DNA from: Escherichia coli
GTDB taxonomy: Bacteria > Pseudomonadota > Gammaproteobacteria > Enterobacterales > Enterobacteriaceae
Direction of reading: 5' to 3'
Length of the DNA stretch: 64,000 nucleotides
NCBI RefSeq assembly: GCF_036503815.1
Contig: NZ_AP027764.1
Location: forward strand, 2,728,001-2,792,000
Shown here: in pieces, positions 44,821 to 53,197 of the stretch
Layout of the letters: every line of letters starts with the position of its first letter
Position numbering within the stretch: the first letter of the stretch is position 1
Notes under the pieces: model-generated
Databases searched by the model: none
Told to the model about the DNA's origin: nothing
What the model saw: the letters and a program-made list of their open reading frames with translations, nothing else
Translations under genes and position numbers: made by a program

Positions 44821-45948
44821 ATGGAACAACGCCACATCACCGGCAAAAGCCACTGGTATCATGAAACGCAATCCAGTACTGCGGAGAATGACGTTCTGCC
44901 TCTGGTCCCGGAAGCCGCAAAGGTTCGCGATCCCTTTCTGCTCGACGTGATCCTTGATGAAGAAACGCTGGCCCCCTTCCTTTCATGGATGGTCCCGGCG
45001 CGCATTCTTGCAGCGGAGTTGTTCCCTGACCAGCTTACTGTGACCCGTTCACAGACCTTCACCGCTTATGAACGTTTGTCGACGGCCCTGACGGTTGCTC
45101 AGGTTTGCGGCGTCCAGCGGTTGTGCAACTACTATTCGGCGCGACTTACACCGCTCCCCGGACCTGATTCCTCCAGGGAAAGCAATCATCGGTTGGCACA
45201 AATCACGCAATATGCCCGCCAACTGGCCAGCTCGCCTTCTATTATCGACAACCGATCGCGCCAACATCTGAATGACGTCGGTCTTACTGCCTGGGACTGT
45301 GTGATAATCAACCAAATAATTGGTTTTATTGGCTTTCAGGCGCGGACAATTGCGACATTTCAGGCTTATCTCGGGCATTCGGTACGCTGGTTACCCGGTC
45401 TGGAGATACAAAACTACGCCGACGCGTCACTGTTTGCTGATGAATCAATACGCTGGCGAAGCAGCTATGAGGTGGAAAAACTACCTGAAGAGCACACAAA
45501 AAGTTCTAATGCAGAACTTTGCCAACTGACCGAAACACTCTCTCTCCACCCTATTTCACTTTCCCTTCTCGAAAAGTTGTTAAACAGCACACGGGTCAAT
45601 ACACAGCCGGATAATAAGCTTGCGGCGTTGTTATGCGCGCGTATTAATGGCAGTCCTGCTTGTTTTGCTGCCTGTATGAATTCATCAAATGAATATAAAA
45701 AAATCAGCCCCCTTCTGCGCAAGGGCGAAAATGAAATTAACCAATGGGCTGACCGTGATTCTGTTGAGCGCGCTACCGTTCAGGCGATACAATGGCTGAC
45801 CCGAGCACCCGATCGCTTTAGCGCCGCCCAGTTCAGCCCATTACTCGAACACGAAAAATCATCAACGCAGATTATTAATCTGCTGGTATGGAGCGGGCTG
45901 TGTGGCTGGATAAATCGCTTAAAAATCGCGTTGGGTGAGACATATTAA
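44821..45948 (+). CDS. yciW: putative oxidoreductase YciW (AhpD-like, cysteine-linked)
   Basis: YciW (375 residues) is an AhpD-like/CMD-domain protein of uncertain activity, reported to be under CysB and linked to cysteine metabolism. It resembles two helical alkylhydroperoxidase-like domains, but the CxxC redox motif expected of AhpD is not seen; the isolated Cys residues (CGVQRLCNYY, LLCARINGSPACFAAC) are not in that spacing. The start ATG 44821 (MEQRHITGK) is set by AAGGAG; the frame is open 26 codons upstream without a ribosome site. It is on the strand of rnb, 67 bases upstream of it. Confidence 0.87.
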   Translation: MEQRHITGKSHWYHETQSSTAENDVLPLVPEAAKVRDPFLLDVILDEETLAPFLSWMVPARILAAELFPDQLTVTRSQTFTAYERLSTALTVAQVCGVQRLCNYYSARLTPLPGPDSSRESNHRLAQITQYARQLASSPSIIDNRSRQHLNDVGLTAWDCVIINQIIGFIGFQARTIATFQAYLGHSVRWLPGLEIQNYADASLFADESIRWRSSYEVEKLPEEHTKSSNAELCQLTETLSLHPISLSLLEKLLNSTRVNTQPDNKLAALLCARINGSPACFAACMNSSNEYKKISPLLRKGENEINQWADRDSVERATVQAIQWLTRAPDRFSAAQFSPLLEHEKSSTQIINLLVWSGLCGWINRLKIALGETY

Positions 45949-46015
45949 CCTTGCTGCGTCAGACAGATTCGCGTAAAACTGTCAGCCGCTCTAATGGCCA
46001 CCAAAATAGACAATT

Positions 46016-47950
46016 ATGTTTCAGGACAACCCGCTGCTAGCGCAGCTTAAACAGCAACTGCATTCCCAGACGCCACGCGCTGAAGGGGTGGTAAAAGCCA
46101 CAGAAAAAGGCTTTGGCTTCCTGGAAGTCGACGCGCAAAAAAGTTATTTCATTCCGCCGCCGCAGATGAAAAAAGTCATGCATGGCGACCGAATTATCGC
46201 AGTGATCCACAGTGAAAAAGATCGTGAATCCGCAGAGCCAGAAGAACTGGTTGAACCGTTTCTGACTCGTTTCGTGGGTAAAGTTCAGGGCAAAAATGAC
46301 CGTCTGGCCATCGTTCCTGATCATCCACTCTTAAAAGACGCCATTCCTTGCCGCGCAGCCCGTGGCCTGAACCACGAGTTTAAAGAAGGCGACTGGGCGG
46401 TTGCCGAAATGCGCCGTCATCCGCTGAAAGGCGATCGTTCTTTCTATGCTGAACTAACACAATACATCACTTTTGGTGACGACCACTTTGTACCGTGGTG
46501 GGTTACCCTGGCGCGCCATAACCTGGAAAAAGAAGCACCAGACGGCGTCGCTACCGAAATGCTCGATGAAGGTCTGGTTCGTGAAGATCTGACAGCGCTG
46601 GATTTTGTCACCATCGACAGTGCCAGCACAGAAGATATGGATGACGCCCTTTTCGCTAAGGCGTTGCCGGATGACAAACTTCAGCTGATTGTGGCGATTG
46701 CCGATCCAACCGCGTGGATTGCTGAAGGCAGCAAGCTGGACAAAGCCGCGAAAATTCGCGCATTCACCAACTATCTGCCTGGCTTCAACATCCCTATGCT
46801 GCCTCGCGAGCTTTCTGACGATCTCTGCTCACTGCGCGCCAATGAAGTCCGCCCGGTACTGGCATGCCGCATGACGCTCTCCGCTGATGGCACCATTGAA
46901 GATAATATCGAATTCTTTGCCGCCACCATCGAATCCAAAGCGAAGCTGGTGTATGACCAGGTCTCTGACTGGCTGGAAAATACCGGTGACTGGCAGCCTG
47001 AAAGTGAAGCAATTGCCGAACAAGTCCGTTTGTTAGCGCAAATTTGCCAACGCCGTGGCGAGTGGCGTAATAACCACGCACTGGTATTTAAAGATCGCCC
47101 GGATTACCGCTTTATTCTCGGTGAAAAAGGTGAAGTGCTGGATATCGTCGCCGAGCCTCGTCGCATTGCCAATCGTATCGTCGAAGAAGCGATGATTGCC
47201 GCTAACATTTGTGCGGCCCGCGTACTGCGCGATAAGCTCGGTTTTGGCATCTATAACGTGCATATGGGCTTTGATCCGGCGAATGCCGACGCGCTGGCGG
47301 CGTTGCTGAAAACCCACGGTCTGCATGTCGATGCCGAAGAAGTGCTCACGCTGGACGGTTTCTGCAAACTGCGTCGTGAACTGGATGCGCAACCAACTGG
47401 TTTCCTCGACAGCCGCATTCGTCGCTTCCAGTCATTTGCTGAAATTAGCACTGAACCCGGTCCTCACTTTGGCCTCGGTCTGGAAGCATACGCCACCTGG
47501 ACTTCGCCAATCCGTAAATATGGCGACATGATCAACCACCGTCTGCTGAAAGCGGTTATCAAAGGCGAAACTGCGACGCGTCCGCAGGATGAAATCACTG
47601 TCCAAATGGCCGAGCGTCGCCGTCTCAACCGAATGGCAGAACGTGATGTTGGCGACTGGTTATACGCACGCTTCCTGAAAGACAAAGCCGGGACCGACAC
47701 CCGTTTCGCGGCGGAAATTGTCGATATCAGCCGTGGCGGCATGCGTGTGCGTTTGGTTGATAACGGCGCTATCGCCTTTATTCCAGCACCTTTCTTACAC
47801 GCTGTGCGCGATGAACTGGTTTGCAGCCAGGAAAACGGCACTGTACAAATTAAAGGTGAAACGGCTTACAAAGTGACCGACGTTATTGACGTCACCATTG
47901 CCGAAGTCCGCATGGAAACCCGCAGCATTATTGCACGCCCGGTCGCGTAA
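46016..47950 (+). CDS. rnb: exoribonuclease II (RNase II)
   Basis: RNase II (644 residues) degrades single-stranded RNA processively from the 3' end in the cytoplasm. Two N-terminal cold-shock domains (about 1-165) are followed by the RNB catalytic domain and a C-terminal S1 domain (FAAEIVDISRGGMRVRLVDNGAIAF). The magnesium ligands sit in VTIDSASTEDMDDALFAKAL (the aspartates near 201-210). The length matches K-12 exactly. A strong terminator follows. The downstream gene pdeR was once named for modulating RNase II. Confidence 0.97.
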   Translation: MFQDNPLLAQLKQQLHSQTPRAEGVVKATEKGFGFLEVDAQKSYFIPPPQMKKVMHGDRIIAVIHSEKDRESAEPEELVEPFLTRFVGKVQGKNDRLAIVPDHPLLKDAIPCRAARGLNHEFKEGDWAVAEMRRHPLKGDRSFYAELTQYITFGDDHFVPWWVTLARHNLEKEAPDGVATEMLDEGLVREDLTALDFVTIDSASTEDMDDALFAKALPDDKLQLIVAIADPTAWIAEGSKLDKAAKIRAFTNYLPGFNIPMLPRELSDDLCSLRANEVRPVLACRMTLSADGTIEDNIEFFAATIESKAKLVYDQVSDWLENTGDWQPESEAIAEQVRLLAQICQRRGEWRNNHALVFKDRPDYRFILGEKGEVLDIVAEPRRIANRIVEEAMIAANICAARVLRDKLGFGIYNVHMGFDPANADALAALLKTHGLHVDAEEVLTLDGFCKLRRELDAQPTGFLDSRIRRFQSFAEISTEPGPHFGLGLEAYATWTSPIRKYGDMINHRLLKAVIKGETATRPQDEITVQMAERRRLNRMAERDVGDWLYARFLKDKAGTDTRFAAEIVDISRGGMRVRLVDNGAIAFIPAPFLHAVRDELVCSQENGTVQIKGETAYKVTDVIDVTIAEVRMETRSIIARPVA

Positions 47951-47959
47951 TCTCCTTTC

Positions 47960-47992
47960 ACGGCCCATTCCTCATGAATGGGCCGTTTATTT
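47960..47992 (+). terminator. rho-independent terminator of rnb
   Basis: An 11-bp stem (ACGGCCCATTC at 47960-47970 with GAATGGGCCGT at 47976-47986) is followed by TTTATTT. It begins 9 bases after the rnb stop. Confidence 0.88.
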
Positions 47993-48184
47993 CCCCGCTC
48001 CACCTTCGCCATATCCCGGCAGATTTTTAACTAACTTTCGTTTGAAAACTGGCGTTTTTCCAAAACTGGATTACAAATAAATAGATAAAAAAAACAATGC
48101 GTTTAGCCGCCGTTAATTTCATGTAAGTCATGTTGTTCCTTTTATTTAACCGCGGACTCCGCTGTTAACCGGAGGATATGCATC

Positions 48185-50170
48185 ATGAAAACCGTTAGGG
48201 AGTCCACAACGTTGTACAACTTTCTCGGATCGCACAATCCATACTGGCGGTTGACGGAAAGCAGCGATGTTTTGCGCTTTTCTACCACCGAAACCACAGT
48301 ACCTGAACGTACGTTGCAGTTATCTGCCGAACAGGCTGCTCGCATCAGGGAAATGACGGTCATCACTTCCAGCCTGATGATGAGTCTGACCGTCGATGAA
48401 AGCGATCTTTCTGTGCATCTGGTAGGACGAAAAATCAATAAACGGGAATGGGCTGGCAACGCTTCGGCATGGCATGACACACCGGCGGTTGCTCGTGATT
48501 TATCACACGGGCTTTCCTTTGCTGAGCAGGTAGTTTCTGAAGCACATTCCGCAATAGTGATTCTCGACAGTCGGAGGAATATCCAACGCTTCAATCGGTT
48601 ATGTGAAGATTACACAGGGTTGAAAGAACACGACGTCATTGGGCAAAGCGTGTTTAAACTGTTTATGAGCCGTCGTGAAGCTGCGGCATCCAGGCGCAAT
48701 AACCGTGTATTTTTTCGAAGCGGCAATGCATATGAAGTCGAACTGTGGATACCAACACGTAAAGGCCAGCGGCTGTTTCTGTTTCGCAATAAATTTGTCC
48801 ACAGCGGCAGTGGCAAGAACGAGATTTTTTTAATCTGTTCCGGCACCGACATTACCGAAGAGCGCCGCGCTCAGGAGCGACTGCGTATTCTGGCAAATAC
48901 CGACAGTATCACCGGACTGCCGAATCGTAACGCAATGCAGGAGTTAATCGATCACGCCATTAATCAGGCAGATAACAATAAAGTTGGGGTTGTGTATCTT
49001 GATTTGGATAATTTTAAAAAGGTCAACGACGCTTATGGGCATTTGTTTGGTGACCAGCTATTACGCGAAGTGTCATTGGCCATTTTAAGCTGTCTCGAAC
49101 ATGATCAGGTGTTGGCGCGTCCAGGTGGCGATGAGTTTCTGGTACTGGCATCCAATACCTCACAAAGCGCGCTGGAAGCAATGGCATCACGAATTTTGAC
49201 CCGCTTACGACTCCCCTTCCGCATTGGTTTAATTGAAGTTTATACCAGCTGTTCAGTGGGTATTTCACTCTCTCCCGAACATGGTTCGGACAGCGCGGCT
49301 ATTATTCGTCACGCCGACACAGCAATGTACACAGCGAAGGAAGGCGGACGAGGACAATTTTGCGTTTTTACCCCAGAAATGAATCAGCGGGTATTTGAAT
49401 ATCTCTGGCTGGATACCAACTTGCGTAAAGCACTGGAAAACGATCAGTTGGTTATTCACTATCAACCGAAAATCACCTGGCGTGGCGAAGTACGCAGTCT
49501 GGAAGCTTTAGTACGTTGGCAGTCACCTGAACGTGGGTTGATTCCACCGTTGGACTTTATTTCCTACGCCGAAGAGTCAGGGCTAATCGTGCCTTTAGGC
49601 CGTTGGGTGATTCTCGATGTCGTACGCCAGGTGGCGAAGTGGCGGGATAAAGGCATTAACCTGCGAGTGGCGGTAAACATTTCTGCACGTCAGCTCGCCG
49701 ATCAAACCATTTTCACCGCCCTGAAACAGGTTCTCCAGGAACTCAATTTTGAATACTGCCCTATTGATGTTGAACTGACGGAGAGCTGCCTGATTGAGAA
49801 TGATGAACTGGCACTGTCTGTTATTCAACAATTTAGCCAACTAGGTGCGCAAGTGCATCTGGACGATTTTGGTACCGGCTACTCTTCACTTTCGCAACTG
49901 GCGCGCTTTCCGATCGATGCGATTAAACTTGACCAGGTTTTTGTTCGAGATATTCACAAACAACCTGTATCGCAGTCGCTGGTCCGGGCGATCGTCGCTG
50001 TGGCCCAGGCATTGAATCTTCAGGTGATCGCTGAAGGAGTGGAGAGTAAAAAGGAAGATGCTTTTTTAACCAAGAACGGGATCAATGAGCGGCAAGGATT
50101 TTTGTTTGCCAAACCGATGCCCGCCGTCGCCTTCGAACGTTGGTATAAACGCTATCTGAAGCGCACATAA
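48185..50170 (+). CDS. pdeR: cyclic-di-GMP phosphodiesterase PdeR (Gmr/YciR)
   Basis: PdeR (661 residues) is a PAS-GGDEF-EAL protein; in E. coli it degrades c-di-GMP and acts as a trigger enzyme that restrains DgcM and MlrA in curli control. PAS spans about 110-230, GGDEF about 240-395 (intact GGDEF in ARPGGDEFLVL), and EAL about 410-660 (LEALVRW, ELTESCL, DDFGTGYSSL, IAEGVES all present). The PAS strand reads ILDSRRNIQRF where family members and K-12 have a Gly in place of the second Arg. GGAGG lies upstream of ATG 48185; the nearer ATG at 48178 leads only to a short frame. Confidence 0.95.
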   Translation: MKTVRESTTLYNFLGSHNPYWRLTESSDVLRFSTTETTVPERTLQLSAEQAARIREMTVITSSLMMSLTVDESDLSVHLVGRKINKREWAGNASAWHDTPAVARDLSHGLSFAEQVVSEAHSAIVILDSRRNIQRFNRLCEDYTGLKEHDVIGQSVFKLFMSRREAAASRRNNRVFFRSGNAYEVELWIPTRKGQRLFLFRNKFVHSGSGKNEIFLICSGTDITEERRAQERLRILANTDSITGLPNRNAMQELIDHAINQADNNKVGVVYLDLDNFKKVNDAYGHLFGDQLLREVSLAILSCLEHDQVLARPGGDEFLVLASNTSQSALEAMASRILTRLRLPFRIGLIEVYTSCSVGISLSPEHGSDSAAIIRHADTAMYTAKEGGRGQFCVFTPEMNQRVFEYLWLDTNLRKALENDQLVIHYQPKITWRGEVRSLEALVRWQSPERGLIPPLDFISYAEESGLIVPLGRWVILDVVRQVAKWRDKGINLRVAVNISARQLADQTIFTALKQVLQELNFEYCPIDVELTESCLIENDELALSVIQQFSQLGAQVHLDDFGTGYSSLSQLARFPIDAIKLDQVFVRDIHKQPVSQSLVRAIVAVAQALNLQVIAEGVESKKEDAFLTKNGINERQGFLFAKPMPAVAFERWYKRYLKRT

Positions 50171-50317
50171 GTAGATGAATATATATACTTAGCGATATAT
50201 TCTGTAATTATATATCGTATTCCCGGATGATAATTAACCGTTGCTGTTAAACACTTCTCTTTTAGCGGCAATTTTTGCATTATTCATTTTCTCCCTTTTG
50301 CTATTAGGATGTCCTTG

Positions 50318-50491
50318 ATGTCTGAATTTGATGCCCAGCGCGTTGCCGAACGTATTGATATTGTGTTAGATATCCTTGTGGCAGGCGATTACCACTCTGC
50401 GATCCATAATCTCGAGATACTTAAAGCAGAACTCTTGCGCCAGGTTGCTGAATCTACGCCAGACATCCCGAAGGCACCGTGGGAGATTTAA
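50318..50491 (+). CDS. yciZ: small protein YciZ
   Basis: YciZ (57 residues) is a small soluble protein of unknown function in the UPF0509 family. The start is the ATG at 50318 ([11 protein letters not shown]), eight bases after AGGA (50306-50309); another ATG three codons earlier would start inside that ribosome site. The sequence is predicted as two helices ([32 protein letters not shown]) with a proline-rich tail ([11 protein letters not shown]). It lies between pdeR and yciT on the same strand, 147 bases after pdeR. Confidence 0.88.
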
Positions 50492-50580
50492 CAATCGTGC
50501 CTTCAGGTTTTCCTATTTGAGGATGCCCGGCGCGTCAGTATTTTTTTATTAAGTATTATAACGTTATAAGAATTACAGCG

Positions 50581-51330
50581 ATGAATTCCCGACAACAAAC
50601 TATTCTACAGATGGTCATTGACCAGGGTCAGGTTAGCGTAACCGATCTGGCAAAAGCCACTGGAGTTTCTGAAGTTACCATTCGCCAGGATCTCAACACC
50701 CTCGAAAAACTGAGTTACCTCCGCCGTGCACATGGCTTTGCAGTTTCGCTTGATAGTGATGACGTCGAAACCCGTATGATGAGCAACTATACACTGAAGC
50801 GTGAACTCGCCGAGTTTGCCGCGTCACTGGTTCAACCGGGCGAAACTATCTTTATCGAAAATGGCAGCAGCAATGCCCTACTCGCCCGGACTCTGGGCGA
50901 GCAGAAGAAAAATGTCACTATCATCACGGTCAGCAGCTATATTGCACATTTGCTGAAAGACGCGCCTTGTGAAGTCATTTTACTCGGTGGCGTGTACCAG
51001 AAAAAAAGCGAAAGTATGGTTGGTCCTTTGACACGCCAGTGCATCCAACAGGTGCATTTCAGCAAGGCATTTATTGGTATTGATGGCTGGCAGCCTGAAA
51101 CTGGGTTTACCGGTCGCGATATGATGCGTACCGATGTGGTCAATGCCGTGCTGGAAAAAGAGTGCGAAGCGATAGTCCTGACTGACAGTTCGAAATTTGG
51201 TGCTGTACATTCATACTCCATCGGCCCCGTTGAGCGATTCAATCGCGTGATTACCGATTCGAAAATACGCGCCAGCGATCTGATGCATCTTGAGCACAGT
51301 AAACTCACCGTTCACGTCGTTGACATTTAA
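50581..51330 (+). CDS. yciT: DeoR-family regulator YciT
   Basis: YciT (249 residues) is a DeoR/GlpR-type transcription regulator. The helix-turn-helix is QVSVTDLAKATGVSEVTIRQDLNTLEKLSYLRRAHG (about 17-52) and the sugar-phosphate sensing domain includes FIENGSSNALLAR, GGVYQKKSESMVGPL and FIGIDGWQPETGFT. In E. coli it has been connected to control of osmB-type membrane genes, which fits the adjacent osmB. A perfect terminator follows. Confidence 0.92.
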   Translation: MNSRQQTILQMVIDQGQVSVTDLAKATGVSEVTIRQDLNTLEKLSYLRRAHGFAVSLDSDDVETRMMSNYTLKRELAEFAASLVQPGETIFIENGSSNALLARTLGEQKKNVTIITVSSYIAHLLKDAPCEVILLGGVYQKKSESMVGPLTRQCIQQVHFSKAFIGIDGWQPETGFTGRDMMRTDVVNAVLEKECEAIVLTDSSKFGAVHSYSIGPVERFNRVITDSKIRASDLMHLEHSKLTVHVVDI

Positions 51331-51346
51331 CCATTTCCCTTCTCTA

Positions 51347-51376
51347 CGGATGATTTGCTGTTTTGCAAATCATCCG
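51347..51376 (+). terminator. terminator after yciT
   Basis: A perfect 12-bp stem (CGGATGATTTGC at 51347-51358 with GCAAATCATCCG at 51365-51376) has a TGTTTT loop and is followed by CTCT. It starts 16 bases after the yciT stop. Confidence 0.75.
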
Positions 51377-51509
51377 CTCTAAGATGATTCCTGGTTGATA
51401 ATTAAGACTATTTACCTGTTATTAACACTCTCAAGATATAAAATTATTATCAGCGATATAACAGGAAGTCATTATCACCTGCGTGATATAACCCTGCGCG
51501 CGAGCGGAT

Positions 51510-51575
51510 TTCACGGAATAATTTCACCAGGCTTATTCTTAGCTATTATAGTTATAGAGAGCTTACTTCCGTGAA
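51510..51575 (+). promoter_or_regulatory. osmB promoter region with flanking 9-bp inverted repeats
   Basis: TTCACGGAA (51510-51518) is mirrored by TTCCGTGAA (51567-51575), bracketing the AT-rich stretch GCTATTATAGTTATAG that looks like an RpoS-type -10 region. The left copy falls in the element I remember as needed for osmotic induction of osmB. The right copy lies in the 5' leader, so the pair could also form a long hairpin in a transcript from a farther promoter. Confidence 0.5.
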
Positions 51576-51598
51576 TCATAAATTCAGGAGAGAGTATT

Positions 51599-51817
51599 AT
51601 GTTTGTAACGAGCAAAAAAATGACCGCGGCTGTTCTGGCAATTACCCTGGCAATGTCTCTGAGTGCCTGTTCTAACTGGTCTAAACGAGACCGTAACACC
51701 GCAATTGGCGCGGGCGCAGGTGCATTAGGCGGTGCAGTACTGACCGATGGCAGTACGCTGGGTACATTAGGTGGTGCAGCCGTCGGTGGTGTTATTGGTC
51801 ACCAGGTCGGTAAATAA
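51599..51817 (+). CDS. osmB: osmotically inducible lipoprotein OsmB
   Basis: OsmB (72 residues) is a small outer-membrane-directed lipoprotein induced by high osmolarity and stationary phase. The lipobox LSAC places the acylated cysteine at residue 24 after a basic, hydrophobic leader (SKKMTAAVLAITLAMSL). The mature part is a Gly-zipper (AIGAGAGALGGAVL, GGAAVGGVIGHQVG). AGGAG lies 8 bases upstream of the ATG at 51599. A bidirectional terminator separates it from the convergent yciH. Confidence 0.95.
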   Translation: MFVTSKKMTAAVLAITLAMSLSACSNWSKRDRNTAIGAGAGALGGAVLTDGSTLGTLGGAAVGGVIGHQVGK

Positions 51818-51911
51818 TCGTAAATAAATGTCGATTATCGACTCGCAATTATAATACGCTTGATTCTGTTCAGTACGAAATAACTGAATAATACACACAG
51901 TAAAATATTCT

Positions 51912-51939
51912 AAAGCCACGGATATATCCGTGGCTTTTT
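51912..51939. terminator. bidirectional terminator between osmB and yciH
   Basis: AAAGCCACGGAT and its mirror ATCCGTGGCTTT form a near-continuous palindrome with a very small AT loop; T runs are present in both reading directions (TTTTT at 51935-51939, and the A run at 51912-51914 is its weaker counterpart). It lies just before the yciH stop. Confidence 0.85.
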
Positions 51940-51942
51940 ATG

Positions 51943-52269
51943 TTAACCGCCGGCGAGTTTTACCTTCATCCCTTTCGCTTCAAGCAGTGATTTTAATAAA
52001 TCGCGCTTATCACCCTGGATTTCAATAATTCCATCTTTAACTGCCCCGCCGCAGCCGCATTTTTTCTTCAGTTCCGCTGCCAGTTTTGTCAGTTCGGCAT
52101 CATCGAGATCGACACCGGTAATCAAGCAAACGCCCTTACCTTTACGTCCACTGGTCTGACGCTGAATACGCACCACACCGTCGCCTTTAGGGCGTACAGG
52201 GGCCGCTTTTGGCTCATCAATACGTCCGGTTTCCGTTGAGTAGACCAGACGGCTGTTGGAATCACTCAT
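51943..52269 (-). CDS. yciH: SUI1/eIF1-like translation factor homologue YciH
   Basis: YciH (108 residues) carries a SUI1/eIF1 domain and can influence start-codon discrimination in vitro; its role in the cell is unclear. The domain begins near residue 30 (GVVRIQRQTSGRKGKGVCLITG) and includes the conserved KKKCGCGGAVKDGIIEIQGD block. The ATG at 52269 directly overlaps the pyrF TGA (ATGATG with TGA inside), so translation is coupled; another ATG one codon upstream is possible. It follows pyrF on the same transcript. Confidence 0.94.
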   Translation of the reverse strand: MSDSNSRLVYSTETGRIDEPKAAPVRPKGDGVVRIQRQTSGRKGKGVCLITGVDLDDAELTKLAAELKKKCGCGGAVKDGIIEIQGDKRDLLKSLLEAKGMKVKLAGG

Positions 52270-53006
52270 CATGCACTCCGCTGTAAAGAGGCGTTGATCG
52301 CTTTCAGCGTTTGCGCTGGATCTACCGATTGCGTTACCGGGCGACCAATCACCATATAATCAACACCAGCCGCCAACGCCTGTTCTGGCGTCATAATGCG
52401 GCGCTGGTCACCAGCTTCACTCCCCTGCGGACGAATGCCCGGCGTAACCAGTTTGAACTCCTGACCGAATACCTGTTTAAAGCGCACAGCTTCCTGAGCA
52501 GAACACACCACACCATCAAGGCCACATTTTTGCGTCAGTGCCGCCAGACGTTCTGCATAATCTGCAGGTGACAGCGTCACGCCAAGATCGGCCAGGTCGC
52601 TGGCTTCCATGCTCGTCAACACCGTCACAGCAATCAAAAGCGGTGCATCTTTGCCAAACGGGACGAGTGCCTCACGCGCTGCGGTCATCATACGCGCCCC
52701 ACCGGAGGCGTGAACATTCACCATCCACACGCCTAAGTCAGCTGCAGCAGCGACAGCGTGCGCTGCAGTGTTGGGAATATCGTGAAATTTCAGGTCGAGG
52801 AAGATATCAAAACCACGCTGTTGAAGTTCGCGTACAAATTGAGGTCCAAACAGCGTAAACATCTCTTTGCCGACTTTCAGACGACAATCGCGTGGGTCGA
52901 TCTTGTCGACAAAGGCCAGCGCGGCATCACGATTATGATAATCAAGGGCAACAACCACAGGAGAATTCGTAACAGCGCGGGAAGAAGATGAAGCAGTTAA
53001 CGTCAT
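52269..53006 (-). CDS. pyrF: orotidine 5'-phosphate decarboxylase
   Basis: PyrF (245 residues) converts OMP to UMP, the last step of de novo pyrimidine synthesis. It is a TIM barrel with the signature FLDLKFHDIPNT (Lys-Asp catalytic pair), preceded by VALDYHNR and followed by VTPGIRP and DYMVIGRPVTQS. The start at 53006 (MTLTASSSSRAV) matches K-12; the frame continues 20 codons upstream without family similarity. It overlaps yciH at the TGA/ATG junction. lapB lies upstream on the same strand, 191 bases away. Confidence 0.97.
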   Translation of the reverse strand: MTLTASSSSRAVTNSPVVVALDYHNRDAALAFVDKIDPRDCRLKVGKEMFTLFGPQFVRELQQRGFDIFLDLKFHDIPNTAAHAVAAAADLGVWMVNVHASGGARMMTAAREALVPFGKDAPLLIAVTVLTSMEASDLADLGVTLSPADYAERLAALTQKCGLDGVVCSAQEAVRFKQVFGQEFKLVTPGIRPQGSEAGDQRRIMTPEQALAAGVDYMVIGRPVTQSVDPAQTLKAINASLQRSA

Positions 53007-53197
53007 GACCAGACCTTCTTGATGATGGGCACCGGAAGTGGCGCGAAACAGGTAAACGGCGAGCATTCTACCCGTGGAAATAAAAAATTAACAGTTGCGA
53101 TTTCTCCCCTGGTAGGCTTTTCTGCGCCCGAGTTACCGGAGCACAATGGAATATTAATAACTAGTATGTTGTAACTAAAGTCGGATTTTTTTAAAAA

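Noticed and set aside
48091..48120. short frame MRLAAVNFM before pdeR
   Set aside because: Nine codons without a ribosome site in an AT-rich leader; not distinguishable from chance.
51511..51699. 62-codon frame antisense to the osmB start
   Set aside because: It covers the osmB promoter and 5' coding region on the other strand, without a good ribosome site. A K-12 small gene near here (ymiB) came to mind but I could not match it.
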